From: Breznakia pachnodae | Lineage (GTDB): Bacteria > Bacillota_I > Bacilli_A > Erysipelotrichales > Erysipelotrichaceae | Assembly (NCBI RefSeq): GCF_030814225.1 | Contig: NZ_JAUSUR010000004.1 | Span: 310,001 to 374,000, forward strand | Reading direction: 5' to 3' | Length of the DNA: 64,000 nt | In this document: positions 27,234 to 35,845 of the stretch, one piece after another | How the letters are laid out: each line of letters opens with the position of its first letter | Position numbering within the stretch: the first letter of the stretch is position 1 | The notes under the pieces: model-generated | Seen by the model: the letters and a program-made list of their open reading frames with translations, nothing else | The model's database searches: none | Told to the model about the DNA's origin: nothing | Program-made: the position numbers and the translations under genes

Positions 27234-28253
27234 ATGAAGAAAATAATAAAACTAATTTTTGTTTTATGTTTCCTTGTAGTATTTGGTTGCGGAAACACAA
27301 ACAAGGAAATAGTGATTACTGACTATTGGACTGAAACTCAACAATTAATATTGGACTTAACGAATGACAGTGGTGATTATGAAGATGATAATTGGACCAT
27401 GTATGTCCAACCTGAAATTGAAGCTGAAGATGTAAATAAAAGAGATTTGAGAGTATCAAAAACTATAGAAGACACAACAGACCAAAAATTATCTGTTTCT
27501 TTTAGTTTTAAACATATTTCTGGTTCACAGCGTACTATTTATACATATGAAAAAATTGAAAAAATAGATACTGAAAATTCAATAATCCAAACATTGACTT
27601 TAACAGCTTATGATGGAGGTAATTACAATTATGCTCTTGAATACTCTGCTGAGAGATATGTAAATAATAAAGTTGCTAATAGTGATATAAAAAATGGCAG
27701 ACTTATCTTGGAAGGTGAAGATAAAGCAACATATTTATCAGTTCCTCTTTTGAAGGAAGGAATTACATCCATAGAAAAAACTATTACTGACTTTGAGAAT
27801 AAATTTGATATTAATTTAGAAGACTATGGATTTGTTAATATTGCCAAAGCGTGTAAAAACGAAGGGTTTGAAGAACAATTAAACATTGCTGATGATACCT
27901 CTGAAAATTCAATTAACGTCTACTCTGATATAGATTATACTGCTTCTGGTCATAGTTATTTTTGGAACTTAAACTATGAAGATGGATATAAAAATGTACT
28001 GTTTCGAAAGTGTGATGTTGATGTTTTATCATATATCGAAAATTACAATGTTACATTAGAAGAAGTCGAACCTAATAAATTCTATGATATGTTGATGTCA
28101 AATGGGGACTTGATTCAAAGAGTTGCATTCTATGAAGACAATATACTTATTTATTCATCAGAATTTACATATGAACAAATTGATAATGATTTGATTAATA
28201 ATAAAGGAATGGAATCTGAAGTAATATTAGGTAACAAAGAAATCGTTTTATAG
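27234..28253 (+). CDS. Secreted lipoprotein, unknown
   Basis: 339 residues. The signal ends in a lipobox (VVFGC, Cys19), so it should be lipid-anchored outside the membrane. The remaining ~320 residues are acidic and Asn-rich with no domain I recognise; it has a weak repeat-like beta pattern. It is flanked by the promoter-like region after the HAD gene and its own terminator. A second lipoprotein lies on the same strand at 32173, beyond the intervening PTS operon. Confidence 0.78.
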   Translation: MKKIIKLIFVLCFLVVFGCGNTNKEIVITDYWTETQQLILDLTNDSGDYEDDNWTMYVQPEIEAEDVNKRDLRVSKTIEDTTDQKLSVSFSFKHISGSQRTIYTYEKIEKIDTENSIIQTLTLTAYDGGNYNYALEYSAERYVNNKVANSDIKNGRLILEGEDKATYLSVPLLKEGITSIEKTITDFENKFDINLEDYGFVNIAKACKNEGFEEQLNIADDTSENSINVYSDIDYTASGHSYFWNLNYEDGYKNVLFRKCDVDVLSYIENYNVTLEEVEPNKFYDMLMSNGDLIQRVAFYEDNILIYSSEFTYEQIDNDLINNKGMESEVILGNKEIVL

Positions 28254-28258
28254 TATAT

Positions 28259-28294
28259 AAAACCTCGTTATTGAAATCATCATAACGAGGTTTT
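28259..28294 (+). terminator. Terminator of the lipoprotein gene
   Basis: AAAACCTCGTTAT (28259-28271) pairs with ATAACGAGGTTTT (28282-28294) and is followed by a T-rich stretch. It may also serve the converging chbG-like gene. Confidence 0.87.
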
Positions 28295-28317
28295 ATTTTT
28301 ATACACTTATATAATAA

Positions 28318-29121
28318 CTAAACTAAATCACGATAGGTAATTAATTCTATCTCATTCTCTTTTATATACCTAATAATTTCTTCGTCGATTGCTAAATCTA
28401 AGTCCAGCATTCGATCTAAGGTTAATGATGTATGTTTAAACAATTCATAATCGATATGACCACAGTGGACAATATAAATCCAGATTTCATTATCACCAAT
28501 ATTTGGGAGAAATTTATTTATAAATCTTACTTTCTTATCTGGCTTTAACTGATCCTCTAATGAACGATTTTTATCCAGCAAATCAGCATCCATTGGATAA
28601 TTGTAATCATCATTTCCAAGCACATCCATTGAGAAAATAATCTTGTATTTATCTGCAACTGTCTTCATCGCTTTGATAGTATTTGGTGTACACAAAGAAT
28701 GAGGATGAAGATATTCTGGGTTTCTTCCCATCAGTTCAATAAATCGTTTTACTTGATTCTCTGTTTCTAATAATACTTCATCATATGGATATGGATCTTC
28801 TTCAAACACAGCAACAAGACCCTGAACTTCTTTTAATGGATATTTCTTCATTTGTTCTTGTGAAGTAATAAACATACCATCAGCATCAACCAAACTTGGA
28901 ACCTCTTTTGGATTGCTTACTGGTTTACCTGCAACAAAATTAATATCAATCCCTAAACATACATCAACTGATTTAATTTTTTCTGCTGCTAGTTTTGAGC
29001 TGTCCATATTCACAAACATCCCAGTATTACGAATAATACCTTTTGTAATCCCCTTGATTACACCATCACTGACTGCATCTGTAATTCCATAGTCATCACT
29101 TTGCATTAGTAATTTTTTCAT
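28318..29121 (-). CDS. ChbG/YdjC-family carbohydrate deacetylase
   Basis: 267 residues. The N-terminal SDDYGITDAVSDGV (metal-binding aspartates), the HPHSLCTPN segment with metal-binding histidines and YIVHCGHID fit the ChbG/HpnK/YdjC family, which removes an acetyl group from N-acetylated sugars such as chitobiose-6-phosphate. The start directly abuts the stop of the EIIBC gene (TAA then ATG), so the product probably deacetylates the sugar phosphate that this PTS imports. Confidence 0.87.
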   Translation of the reverse strand: MKKLLMQSDDYGITDAVSDGVIKGITKGIIRNTGMFVNMDSSKLAAEKIKSVDVCLGIDINFVAGKPVSNPKEVPSLVDADGMFITSQEQMKKYPLKEVQGLVAVFEEDPYPYDEVLLETENQVKRFIELMGRNPEYLHPHSLCTPNTIKAMKTVADKYKIIFSMDVLGNDDYNYPMDADLLDKNRSLEDQLKPDKKVRFINKFLPNIGDNEIWIYIVHCGHIDYELFKHTSLTLDRMLDLDLAIDEEIIRYIKENEIELITYRDLV

Positions 29122-30528
29122 TTATTTGTTCTCACTTTCTATTTCTACTACTGCATCATCCTCACCAAATCCAAAAATCATACTCATTACAAATGCAATT
29201 ACAAAGGTAACTGCGCATGCGATAATTGCATATGTCATATTTGAAGATTCTCCTCCAGCAAAACTTAAAAATGCCAGAATATTTGTTGCACCAAAGAAAT
29301 AGTATTTAACACTTAAGAGTCCTGCAATCAGTCCGCCAGCAAACCCACTTGCTAATAGGTATATAATACTTCTTTTATATCTTAGTAAAATTCCAAATAG
29401 TACTGGTTCACTAATACCTCCAAGTATAAGAGTAACTGCACTACTGCTTGCATACGCTTTATTTTCAGCACCTTTTATTTTGATTAAGTAGGCAAGAGAA
29501 ATTGCAATTAGTGCATAATTACCAATACTTGCGCCAACAAACATAATTGATTCAAATCCTTGAGTTGCAATCTGCGTAACTCCAACAGCAATTAATGCCT
29601 GATGCATTCCTGTTGCGATTAATAGCGGCCATAGAGCTGCTACTAGACCTACTGCGATTGGACCTAATACTTCATGTAGTTTCGTAATTGCGACAGCCAA
29701 ACCATCTCCTACGAAAGCTCCAACTGGTCCTAGAATACACAATGCAATTGGTAGCATAATTAGAACCGTTAGAAGTGGAAGTAACATAGATTTCAATGCT
29801 GTTGGAATTACTTTTCGTAATCCTTTTTCCAAATATGACATTGCCCAACAAATCATAATCATTGAAATAAAACTAGACGAATAGGTAGTCAGTTTCATTG
29901 GAATTCCATATACACTAAATGCCTGACCTTCTTCCACAATCTGGAATAAGGTTGGATGCAGTAAAATCCCCGCAATAAATAGTGATAATGGAATGCTTGT
30001 ATTAAATTTTTTCGCTGCTCCATATGCCACATACATTGGGAAGAAATAGAATCCTGCATCTCCTACAAATGTTAATAATCGCATAAGATCATTTGTCTCA
30101 GGTAATACATTCAACATTGTTGGGCCAAGCAATGCAACAATCAATTTAATCAAACCGGCAGCTGTTAGAATTGGTAACATTGGCGCAATACATGCACCAA
30201 CAACATCCATGATTGTATTTCCAATTCCTTTTAATGAAAAGTCCTTTTTCTTAGGTTCTTCTTCACCTGCTGCTACTTCTGTATTTGGTAATTGCGATGA
30301 AACTTCACTAAATAATTCCTGAACTGCAGGACCTATAATTAGTTGAAGTTGTCCCCCTTTGTCGACAACTCCCATCACATCACTTGTGGCTTTTAAACTA
30401 TCCACATCAACTTTATTCATATCTTTGATACGAAATCTTAATCTTGTTATACAGTGAGTCACAAATTCTATATTATCTGCTCCTCCTACTTTTTCAATAA
30501 TACTAGTTGCTAATTCTTTTTTGTTCAT
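29122..30528 (-). CDS. PTS glucose/beta-glucoside-family EIIBC permease
   Basis: 468 residues. The N-terminal EIIB carries the phosphocysteine Cys26 in THCITRLRFR; a linker of Glu and Lys follows, then EIIC with about ten helices and the motif ILGGISEPVLFGILLRYK. It lacks its own EIIA domain, which is supplied by the gene at 31478. A RAT-like element and a hairpin lie directly upstream. The family imports beta-glucosides, sucrose, trehalose or N-acetylated sugars; the ChbG partner points to an N-acetylated disaccharide. Confidence 0.92.
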   Translation of the reverse strand: MNKKELATSIIEKVGGADNIEFVTHCITRLRFRIKDMNKVDVDSLKATSDVMGVVDKGGQLQLIIGPAVQELFSEVSSQLPNTEVAAGEEEPKKKDFSLKGIGNTIMDVVGACIAPMLPILTAAGLIKLIVALLGPTMLNVLPETNDLMRLLTFVGDAGFYFFPMYVAYGAAKKFNTSIPLSLFIAGILLHPTLFQIVEEGQAFSVYGIPMKLTTYSSSFISMIMICWAMSYLEKGLRKVIPTALKSMLLPLLTVLIMLPIALCILGPVGAFVGDGLAVAITKLHEVLGPIAVGLVAALWPLLIATGMHQALIAVGVTQIATQGFESIMFVGASIGNYALIAISLAYLIKIKGAENKAYASSSAVTLILGGISEPVLFGILLRYKRSIIYLLASGFAGGLIAGLLSVKYYFFGATNILAFLSFAGGESSNMTYAIIACAVTFVIAFVMSMIFGFGEDDAVVEIESENK

Positions 30529-30540
30529 TTTAATAAACCT

Positions 30541-30568
30541 CCTTTTTAAACAACTTATGTTTAAAAGG
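30541..30568 (-). terminator. Attenuator hairpin overlapping the EIIBC ribosome site
   Basis: CCTTTTAAAC (30568-30559) pairs with GTTTAAAAAGG (30551-30541) with one mismatch or bulge. The last two G of the stem are the first two of the Shine-Dalgarno GGAGGT (30542-30537). The T run is poor, so the hairpin may act on ribosome access as well as, or instead of, termination. Confidence 0.6.
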
Positions 30569-30594
30569 TCTAGCCAGCCTTACTGTCACTATCC
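30566..30594 (-). promoter_or_regulatory. RAT antiterminator element before EIIBC
   Basis: GGATAGTGACAG followed by CTGGCTAGACCT, compared with the LicT-class consensus GGATTGTTACTG...GGCAAAACCT. It overlaps the 5' arm of the attenuator hairpin, as required for the two folds to compete. The antiterminator at 30633 is the expected binder. Confidence 0.7.
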
Positions 30595-30632
30595 AGTTCA
30601 GTAATAACCTCACCTCCTTATGTTATGACAAC

Positions 30633-31466
30633 CTAATGGTTTGTCAGTTTAACTACATGTACAAGCAAAAATAGAATTTCTCCATCCAATGATTCCTTAT
30701 ACATGGTAGAAACATACTTTAGTATTTTTAATACCGTATCATATTGCTGAGGATACTGCTCTTTGAGCGTATTCAACAATTCCTGATTTCCTTCTGCTTT
30801 TAGATTACTTTTATTCAAAATGCGTTCAAAGAAGATTCTTAGATGCATCAGAAATCTTGTGTAATCCAAACTGTCTTTATCAAGCTCTAAATTAAAATCA
30901 CTTTCAACAATCGTATATACATCTTCAATCATTCTTGTGGTAGCAACAATATCTTTTACTTCCGTATTGTTGATTTGCGCATTCACAATATGTAATGCGA
31001 TAAAACTTGCTTCATCATCATCAATCTTTACATCAAATCTTTTTCGAATAATTTCAACTGCTTTTAATCCAGCCTGATATTCTTCTTTATACAGACGTTT
31101 TACATCCCATAACAAACCATGGTCAAACGCAATCCCCATACTGATGCGTTCAATAAGATTATGAATATGATCAGTCAGTGTGACATAGATTTTATCACTA
31201 AGATCTTTATCTACGTTTTCTTTAATGACATCAATTACTTGCTCCGAAACTTCAATAATATCATTTGGAACACTCGTTAAGACTTCCTGATAGCGATGGA
31301 TTATTTCAATATTCTGACTTCTAAAAACTGTTTCAATTTTATCCTTATCAACAACATCTCCACTTTTCTTTTGAAAAGCAATCCCTTTCCCTTTTATAAT
31401 AATTTCATTGTCATGTTCATCAAGACACATAACAGCATTATTATTCAGTACCCTCTTAATAATCAT
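30633..31466 (-). CDS. LicT/SacY-type BglG-family transcription antiterminator
   Basis: 277 residues, the normal length. Residues 1-55 are the RNA-binding CAT domain (MIIKRVLNNNAVMC, GKGIAFQKKSGD); residues about 65-170 and 171-277 are PRD1 and PRD2, with the regulatory histidines in DHIHNLI, FDHGLLW, ALHIVNAQ and LMHLRIF. Phosphorylation by PTS proteins on these controls its activity. It lies inside the operon between the EIIA and EIIBC genes, whose RAT elements it likely reads. Ribosome site AGAGGTG. Confidence 0.93.
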   Translation of the reverse strand: MIIKRVLNNNAVMCLDEHDNEIIIKGKGIAFQKKSGDVVDKDKIETVFRSQNIEIIHRYQEVLTSVPNDIIEVSEQVIDVIKENVDKDLSDKIYVTLTDHIHNLIERISMGIAFDHGLLWDVKRLYKEEYQAGLKAVEIIRKRFDVKIDDDEASFIALHIVNAQINNTEVKDIVATTRMIEDVYTIVESDFNLELDKDSLDYTRFLMHLRIFFERILNKSNLKAEGNQELLNTLKEQYPQQYDTVLKILKYVSTMYKESLDGEILFLLVHVVKLTNH

Positions 31467-31477
31467 TTTTCACACCT

Positions 31478-31924
31478 CTATTCTATTACCATCAGTATAT
31501 CATTTACCTCAACCTTATTTATATTCATTATCTGGATATTTTCATAATTAGCTGAGTTGGTAATAACCATAATCAAATCCCCTTCATATCCCTCATCCTG
31601 AATGAAATTAAAATCTACAGATACAAGTTGATCACTTACGTTCACTTCATCTCCTAATTTCACATAACCAGTAAAACCCTTTCCATCAAGTTCTACTGTA
31701 TCAATACCAATATGAAGCAATACTTCTACTCCCTCATCACTAGTAATCCCAATTGCATGATTAGTTGGAAATACTGCAGTAATCACCCCACTGATTGGTG
31801 CAACTACATTAGAATCATTTGCGACAACTGCTACTCCTTCTCCTAGCATTTTCTGAGAGAACACTTCATCATTTACTTTTTCAATTTCTTTTAAATTACC
31901 TTTCACTGGTGCATATATATTCAT
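31478..31924 (-). CDS. PTS glucose-family EIIA (Crr-like)
   Basis: 148 residues from the ATG at 31924 with AAAGGAGGT upstream; a TTG at 31948 would add eight residues. A beta-sandwich EIIA of Crr type, with histidines in NHAIGI and VLLHIGIDTVELDGKGF, the latter being the phosphorylated residue. It donates phosphate to the EIIBC at 29122 and may also serve other glucose-family PTSs. First gene of the operon, preceded by a terminator-like hairpin and a RAT-like element. Confidence 0.92.
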   Translation of the reverse strand: MNIYAPVKGNLKEIEKVNDEVFSQKMLGEGVAVVANDSNVVAPISGVITAVFPTNHAIGITSDEGVEVLLHIGIDTVELDGKGFTGYVKLGDEVNVSDQLVSVDFNFIQDEGYEGDLIMVITNSANYENIQIMNINKVEVNDILMVIE

Positions 31925-31951
31925 TATTTTACCTCCTTTAAAAATCAAAAA

Positions 31952-31990
31952 AGATCCGTTACATAATTAAAAAATCATGTAAACAGATCT
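31952..31990 (-). terminator. Leader terminator/attenuator before EIIA
   Basis: AAGATCTGTTTACAT (5' arm, to 31990) pairs with ATGTAACGGATCTT and is followed by six T, all upstream of the EIIA ribosome site. A terminator inside a leader indicates attenuation. Confidence 0.75.
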
Positions 31991-32014
31991 TGCTTAACTT
32001 AATAATTACAATAC
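31985..32014 (-). promoter_or_regulatory. RAT-like element in the EIIA leader
   Basis: GTATTGTAATTATTAAGTTA then AGCAAGATCT aligns without gaps to the BglG/LicT-type RAT at about two thirds of positions, including A-TTGT-A-T and GCAA-A-CT. It overlaps the 5' arm of the hairpin at 31952-31990. Confidence 0.5.
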
Positions 32015-32172
32015 TGAGCTACATCCACATATTAGCATTAAAGATTTGCTTTGTAAATAGAAATTCATTTTTTTTACCAAAATTTTGTGTATTGCAATAA
32101 GAAGAATTGAATACTATAATTATTTTAGATTATAAGTATTTCATATAAAGAAAGAATGGAGAATTCATAAAA

Positions 32173-32835
32173 ATGAAGAGAATTATATTACTACTATTTG
32201 TTTGTATTTGCCTTACTTCCTGCTCTCAAAACAGCACCGATTCGAAAGATAATACAACAAAAAAAGATACGCAAGAAAAGAGTTCAGAAACTACAAAAGA
32301 TGATTCAAAACAAGAAAATAATAATCAAAACAATGATAAACAAGAATCTGATTTTGACGACGATACCGCGATTAATACATTAGTAAATTATCTTAAAATT
32401 GAAAACAAAGATGACTTCGTTTTTAATACATTAGCAAAAAATAATGATTATATCAATTTAGAGGTAATATCTAAAGAATTATTGAAAAAAGGTGGTTTAG
32501 AAAGCGTAGGTAACTACTCTGTTTCTAAAAATGGAACTGTTGCAGAAATGATTGTTCCTGATGAATTAATTGGGTCATGGCTAAGTGATGATCACTCAGT
32601 AAGTTATATTATAGGTTATGACACAATTACAGTTAATCCTTATCAATACTCTATTACTGAATACAACATTACAGCTGAAGATGATACTACAATTACTTAT
32701 GAATTTTATTGGGATATTGATAAATTTGTAGAACAGTATAATTTAAATATAAACCCTCAACCAGTTATCATTGAATACAACAAACAGGATCAAACAATTA
32801 ATACTGGTGTTATGTTGCATAAAATAACGAATTAA
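32173..32835 (+). CDS. Secreted lipoprotein with Lys/Asn-rich linker
   Basis: 220 residues. Lipobox LTSC with Cys16. Residues 20-65 are a low-complexity linker of Ser, Thr, Lys, Asn, Gln and Asp; the rest is a globular domain of unknown type with many aromatic and acidic residues. A TATAAT occurs at 32115. The overall shape is that of a cell-surface lipoprotein with a wall-spanning linker. Confidence 0.78.
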   Translation: MKRIILLLFVCICLTSCSQNSTDSKDNTTKKDTQEKSSETTKDDSKQENNNQNNDKQESDFDDDTAINTLVNYLKIENKDDFVFNTLAKNNDYINLEVISKELLKKGGLESVGNYSVSKNGTVAEMIVPDELIGSWLSDDHSVSYIIGYDTITVNPYQYSITEYNITAEDDTTITYEFYWDIDKFVEQYNLNINPQPVIIEYNKQDQTINTGVMLHKITN

Positions 32836-32869
32836 AATCTTTATTCTTTTTATACATTAACAATAAAAC

Positions 32870-32907
32870 AAGCTACACTAAGATTAAACAATCTTAGTGT
32901 AGCTTTT
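32870..32907 (+). terminator. Terminator of the lipoprotein gene
   Basis: AAGCTACACTAAGATT (32870-32885) pairs with AATCTTAGTGTAGCTT and is followed by a short T run. A 16-pair perfect stem. Confidence 0.9.
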
Positions 32908-32955
32908 CAAATGTTTTTAGAAATTATGAAAACAAACAAAATTTCTGAATACAAT

Positions 32956-33594
32956 TTAATTATTTATCTCATTATTGCATTTCATTTCATCAGCTAACTC
33001 ATCACTTGAATACTCATATTGTTCTTCATAGTAATAAGAAAAATCTAGTCCTTTAAAAAATATCTCTCGATTATCGACATCAGCTGTTGTTATGTTTTTT
33101 AGTTCAACTATTAATTGGCTACTATCTTTTACTGACTCTTTCATAAGATACATATACTCTTCTTTATCTAATTTCGACCAATCAATAACCACATTTAGTT
33201 CTTGCAAGAGAAGACAATCTAACCATAGTCTTCCACTCCTTCCATTTCCTTCTCGAAAGGGATGAAGAATATTTATTTCAACATACTTACTAATGATATC
33301 TTCAAAACTTGCAGTTGGCATTTCATCTATTCTTTTTAAGTTTTCTTGAAGAAAGTTTGTGTTTGCAAACTGAAAACCGCCTTTGGATAAATTAACTTCA
33401 CGAAGTTTGCCAGCCCATTCGTAAATATCATCAAATAGCATTGTATGAATAACAAACAGCGAATCAATCTTTCTAAAATCAATTTCTCTATATTTTTTTT
33501 GCATCCAAAAAGAAATCGCATTTTGCTTGCTTATACGCTCTTCTTCTTTTTTTAATTTTGCAATCTTCTCTATTCCAAGTTTATTTTTAATCAT
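32956..33594 (-). CDS. Fic family protein (AMPylase-type)
   Basis: 212 residues. The catalytic Fic loop HPFREGNGRSGR (residues 111-122) has every key residue: histidine, acidic residue, both glycines and the arginine. It transfers a nucleotide, usually AMP, to a target hydroxyl group; the target is unknown. A helical N-terminus with IYEWAGKLREVNLSKGG is typical of bacterial Fic proteins. I see no antitoxin gene of the VbhA type beside it and no clear inhibitory (S/T)xxxE(G/N) helix, so its control is open. It is a single gene, divergent from the AraC gene. Confidence 0.9.
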   Translation of the reverse strand: MIKNKLGIEKIAKLKKEEERISKQNAISFWMQKKYREIDFRKIDSLFVIHTMLFDDIYEWAGKLREVNLSKGGFQFANTNFLQENLKRIDEMPTASFEDIISKYVEINILHPFREGNGRSGRLWLDCLLLQELNVVIDWSKLDKEEYMYLMKESVKDSSQLIVELKNITTADVDNREIFFKGLDFSYYYEEQYEYSSDELADEMKCNNEINN

Positions 33595-33772
33595 TCAATC
33601 ACCTTTATTTATTATCATAAGTATATCATATTACATTCTAAACATTATTATTTTTATTACTTATTATCCATCTGACATTAAGCAGAAATAAGGTTTTAAT
33701 TAGTATAATATTACCACCTCTATTGAAAGCCATCATAAAATTGATTATGATAGGTTCATAAGAGGTATAACT

Positions 33773-34666
33773 ATGAGTCATACAACATATGAAAGTGTAG
33801 CATGGGAAAATAATTTACCAGTTAAAATTCTTCATTTCAATTTAAAGGAAATTAGTAAACAATATCCACAATTGGATATTCAAAGCACTAACTTCATTCC
33901 TCTACATTGGCATCGAAGCATTGAGTTTACTTATGTAAAAAAAGGAAATATTTTTTTGCGAGTTAATGATAACCTAACACAAATAAACAGTGGTGAATAT
34001 TTACTTGTAAATCATAATGAACTACACGAAATACATAGTAATGTGGAAGCCGATACAGAAGCTATCTGTCTTATTATTTCCTATGACTATTTAAAGAATT
34101 CTATTCCTGATTTTGATACTTTATATTTTAAATTAAATCCAGAACACTCAAGTTATAAAAATTTTAAACAACGCTTTGAAAAGATTGTTAATTATTATAA
34201 TGATCATAATGAATACAATTATTTACGTATCACTTCTATAATTAATGAAATCATGTTTGATTTAATTAATTACCATAGCAGTAAAATCAAACACGAGAAT
34301 GTAAGAGAACAAGCTTATATCAAAGAAGTAATCAACTATATTCATAGTCATTATAATGAAGATTTAACCCTTGAGACAATGAGTTCAGAGTTTCATATTT
34401 CGCGCGAACATTTTTCACGCCTTTTTAAAGCACGTTTAAATACTTCTTTTTTAAATTACCTACAAAACTATCGTATTTATCAGGCTTTTCCAGAGATTGT
34501 TAATTCTAATCTTACGATTGACGCAATTAGTAGAAAGCATGGTTTCCCTAATACGAAATCATTAATTGCCCAATTTAAGAAGAGATATAACGCAACACCA
34601 ATGGAATATAGAAAAAAACATCATCAGGAAATATCAATAATTGACCATAATCTAAATATAGAATGA
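33773..34666 (+). CDS. AraC-family regulator with cupin sensor
   Basis: 297 residues. The N-terminal cupin-type domain (LHWHRSIEFTYVKKG, then LVNHNELHEIHS) should bind a ligand; the C-terminal 100 residues hold the two HTH motifs of AraC (LTLETMSSEFHISREHFSRLFK and LTIDAISRKHGFPNTKSLIAQFK split by a linker). It stands 53 bases before the esterase gene and likely activates the esterase-ROK-PAP2 cluster. Confidence 0.92.
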   Translation: MSHTTYESVAWENNLPVKILHFNLKEISKQYPQLDIQSTNFIPLHWHRSIEFTYVKKGNIFLRVNDNLTQINSGEYLLVNHNELHEIHSNVEADTEAICLIISYDYLKNSIPDFDTLYFKLNPEHSSYKNFKQRFEKIVNYYNDHNEYNYLRITSIINEIMFDLINYHSSKIKHENVREQAYIKEVINYIHSHYNEDLTLETMSSEFHISREHFSRLFKARLNTSFLNYLQNYRIYQAFPEIVNSNLTIDAISRKHGFPNTKSLIAQFKKRYNATPMEYRKKHHQEISIIDHNLNIE

Positions 34667-34719
34667 CAACAATGAAAGCGTTTACTTCGTTATGATATAC
34701 ATATCATAGGAGGTCAAAC

Positions 34720-35838
34720 ATGAAAGAAAAGAAATATAGTGATAGTTTAGTAAAAGCTATCAAAGAGAAACAATATGTTGAAAACATAAATGGAATGAAT
34801 GTGATTCAAAAGCCTATTCCAGATTGTGATATTAAAGGGGCTATGGATCCTCGTCTTTATGATGATCAAAAGAAGATGGCGACAATGATGCGATTTATGC
34901 CGAAAGGATTAATGAAGATGGATGCATCACCAAAATCAATTGAGCGATTAAGAAAAATGTTCAATGGTGTAAAGAGTATTCCTGTTACATCAGATGCGAT
35001 TGAAACAAAAGAACTATTCATCAAAGGTAAAGATGATAACGATATTCCTATTACAGTCTATTTACCACTAGAAAGAAAAGAGAATTTATCTACTTTATAC
35101 TATATTCATGGTGGTGGTTTTTTTGGTGGACATCGCGGAGTTGTTGATCAGTTAGTAAGAATGATTGTTGAAAAGTTTAATATCGTTGCTGTATCAATTG
35201 AGTATCGTTTAGCTCCAGAAAATCCATATCCGAAAGGTCATGAAGATTGCTATGAAGGATTGAAATGGGTATACAAGCATATTAGTGAATATAGTGGTAA
35301 TCCTAATAATATTTTTGTAGCTGGTGATAGTGCTGGAGGTAATCTCGCACAATACTGTACTACACGTGACTTAGAAGATAATTCTCATATGGTAAGAGGA
35401 CAGATGTTACTATATCCAACAGTTAATATGGCTGGTATTGATGATGAATATTCACACTGGAGTATTGATAAATATAATATTTATGATAAACATAAAAAGG
35501 TTTTAACGGCGTCTTTATCAATGATGGGTGGAGATAATGGTATGACAAGTATGCTGGGTTCTTTATTAGGAACAACTGATATTATGAATAACTATTTAAC
35601 TCCTTATATGATGGATCCAGACAATCTGCCACCAACATTAATTACTGTAGGTGAACATGATTTTCTTTATATTGAATGTTTAGCATATGCCAGAAAACTA
35701 AATCAGGCAAACGTAGATACAACGACTATTGTCTATAAAGGGATGGGACATGCTTATGGAGACAATATTGGAGTTTATCCACAAAGTGAGGACTGTGCAT
35801 TAGAACTTGGAAATTTTATTGAGAAATATACAAAGTGA
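34720..35838 (+). CDS. Alpha/beta-hydrolase of the hormone-sensitive lipase group
   Basis: 372 residues. The oxyanion motif YIHGGGFFGGHRG (around residue 123) and the nucleophile elbow GDSAGGNLAQ (Ser near residue 205) are typical of HSL-type esterases; aspartate and histidine of the triad are likely in VGEHDFLY and GMGHAYG. No signal peptide, so cytosolic. It likely removes acyl groups, perhaps from acetylated sugars, given the sugar kinase gene downstream. Ribosome site TAGGAGGTC is strong. Confidence 0.9.
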   Translation: MKEKKYSDSLVKAIKEKQYVENINGMNVIQKPIPDCDIKGAMDPRLYDDQKKMATMMRFMPKGLMKMDASPKSIERLRKMFNGVKSIPVTSDAIETKELFIKGKDDNDIPITVYLPLERKENLSTLYYIHGGGFFGGHRGVVDQLVRMIVEKFNIVAVSIEYRLAPENPYPKGHEDCYEGLKWVYKHISEYSGNPNNIFVAGDSAGGNLAQYCTTRDLEDNSHMVRGQMLLYPTVNMAGIDDEYSHWSIDKYNIYDKHKKVLTASLSMMGGDNGMTSMLGSLLGTTDIMNNYLTPYMMDPDNLPPTLITVGEHDFLYIECLAYARKLNQANVDTTTIVYKGMGHAYGDNIGVYPQSEDCALELGNFIEKYTK

Positions 35839-35845
35839 GGTAACG

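Noticed and set aside
32198..32383. Lys-rich 61-codon plus-strand frame inside the lipoprotein gene
   Set aside because: Out-of-frame shadow of the low-complexity Lys/Asn linker in the lipoprotein.
33595..33772. Fic antitoxin gene beside the Fic gene
   Set aside because: No open frame with a ribosome site or an inhibitory motif is visible in the gap, and the neighbour is an AraC regulator.
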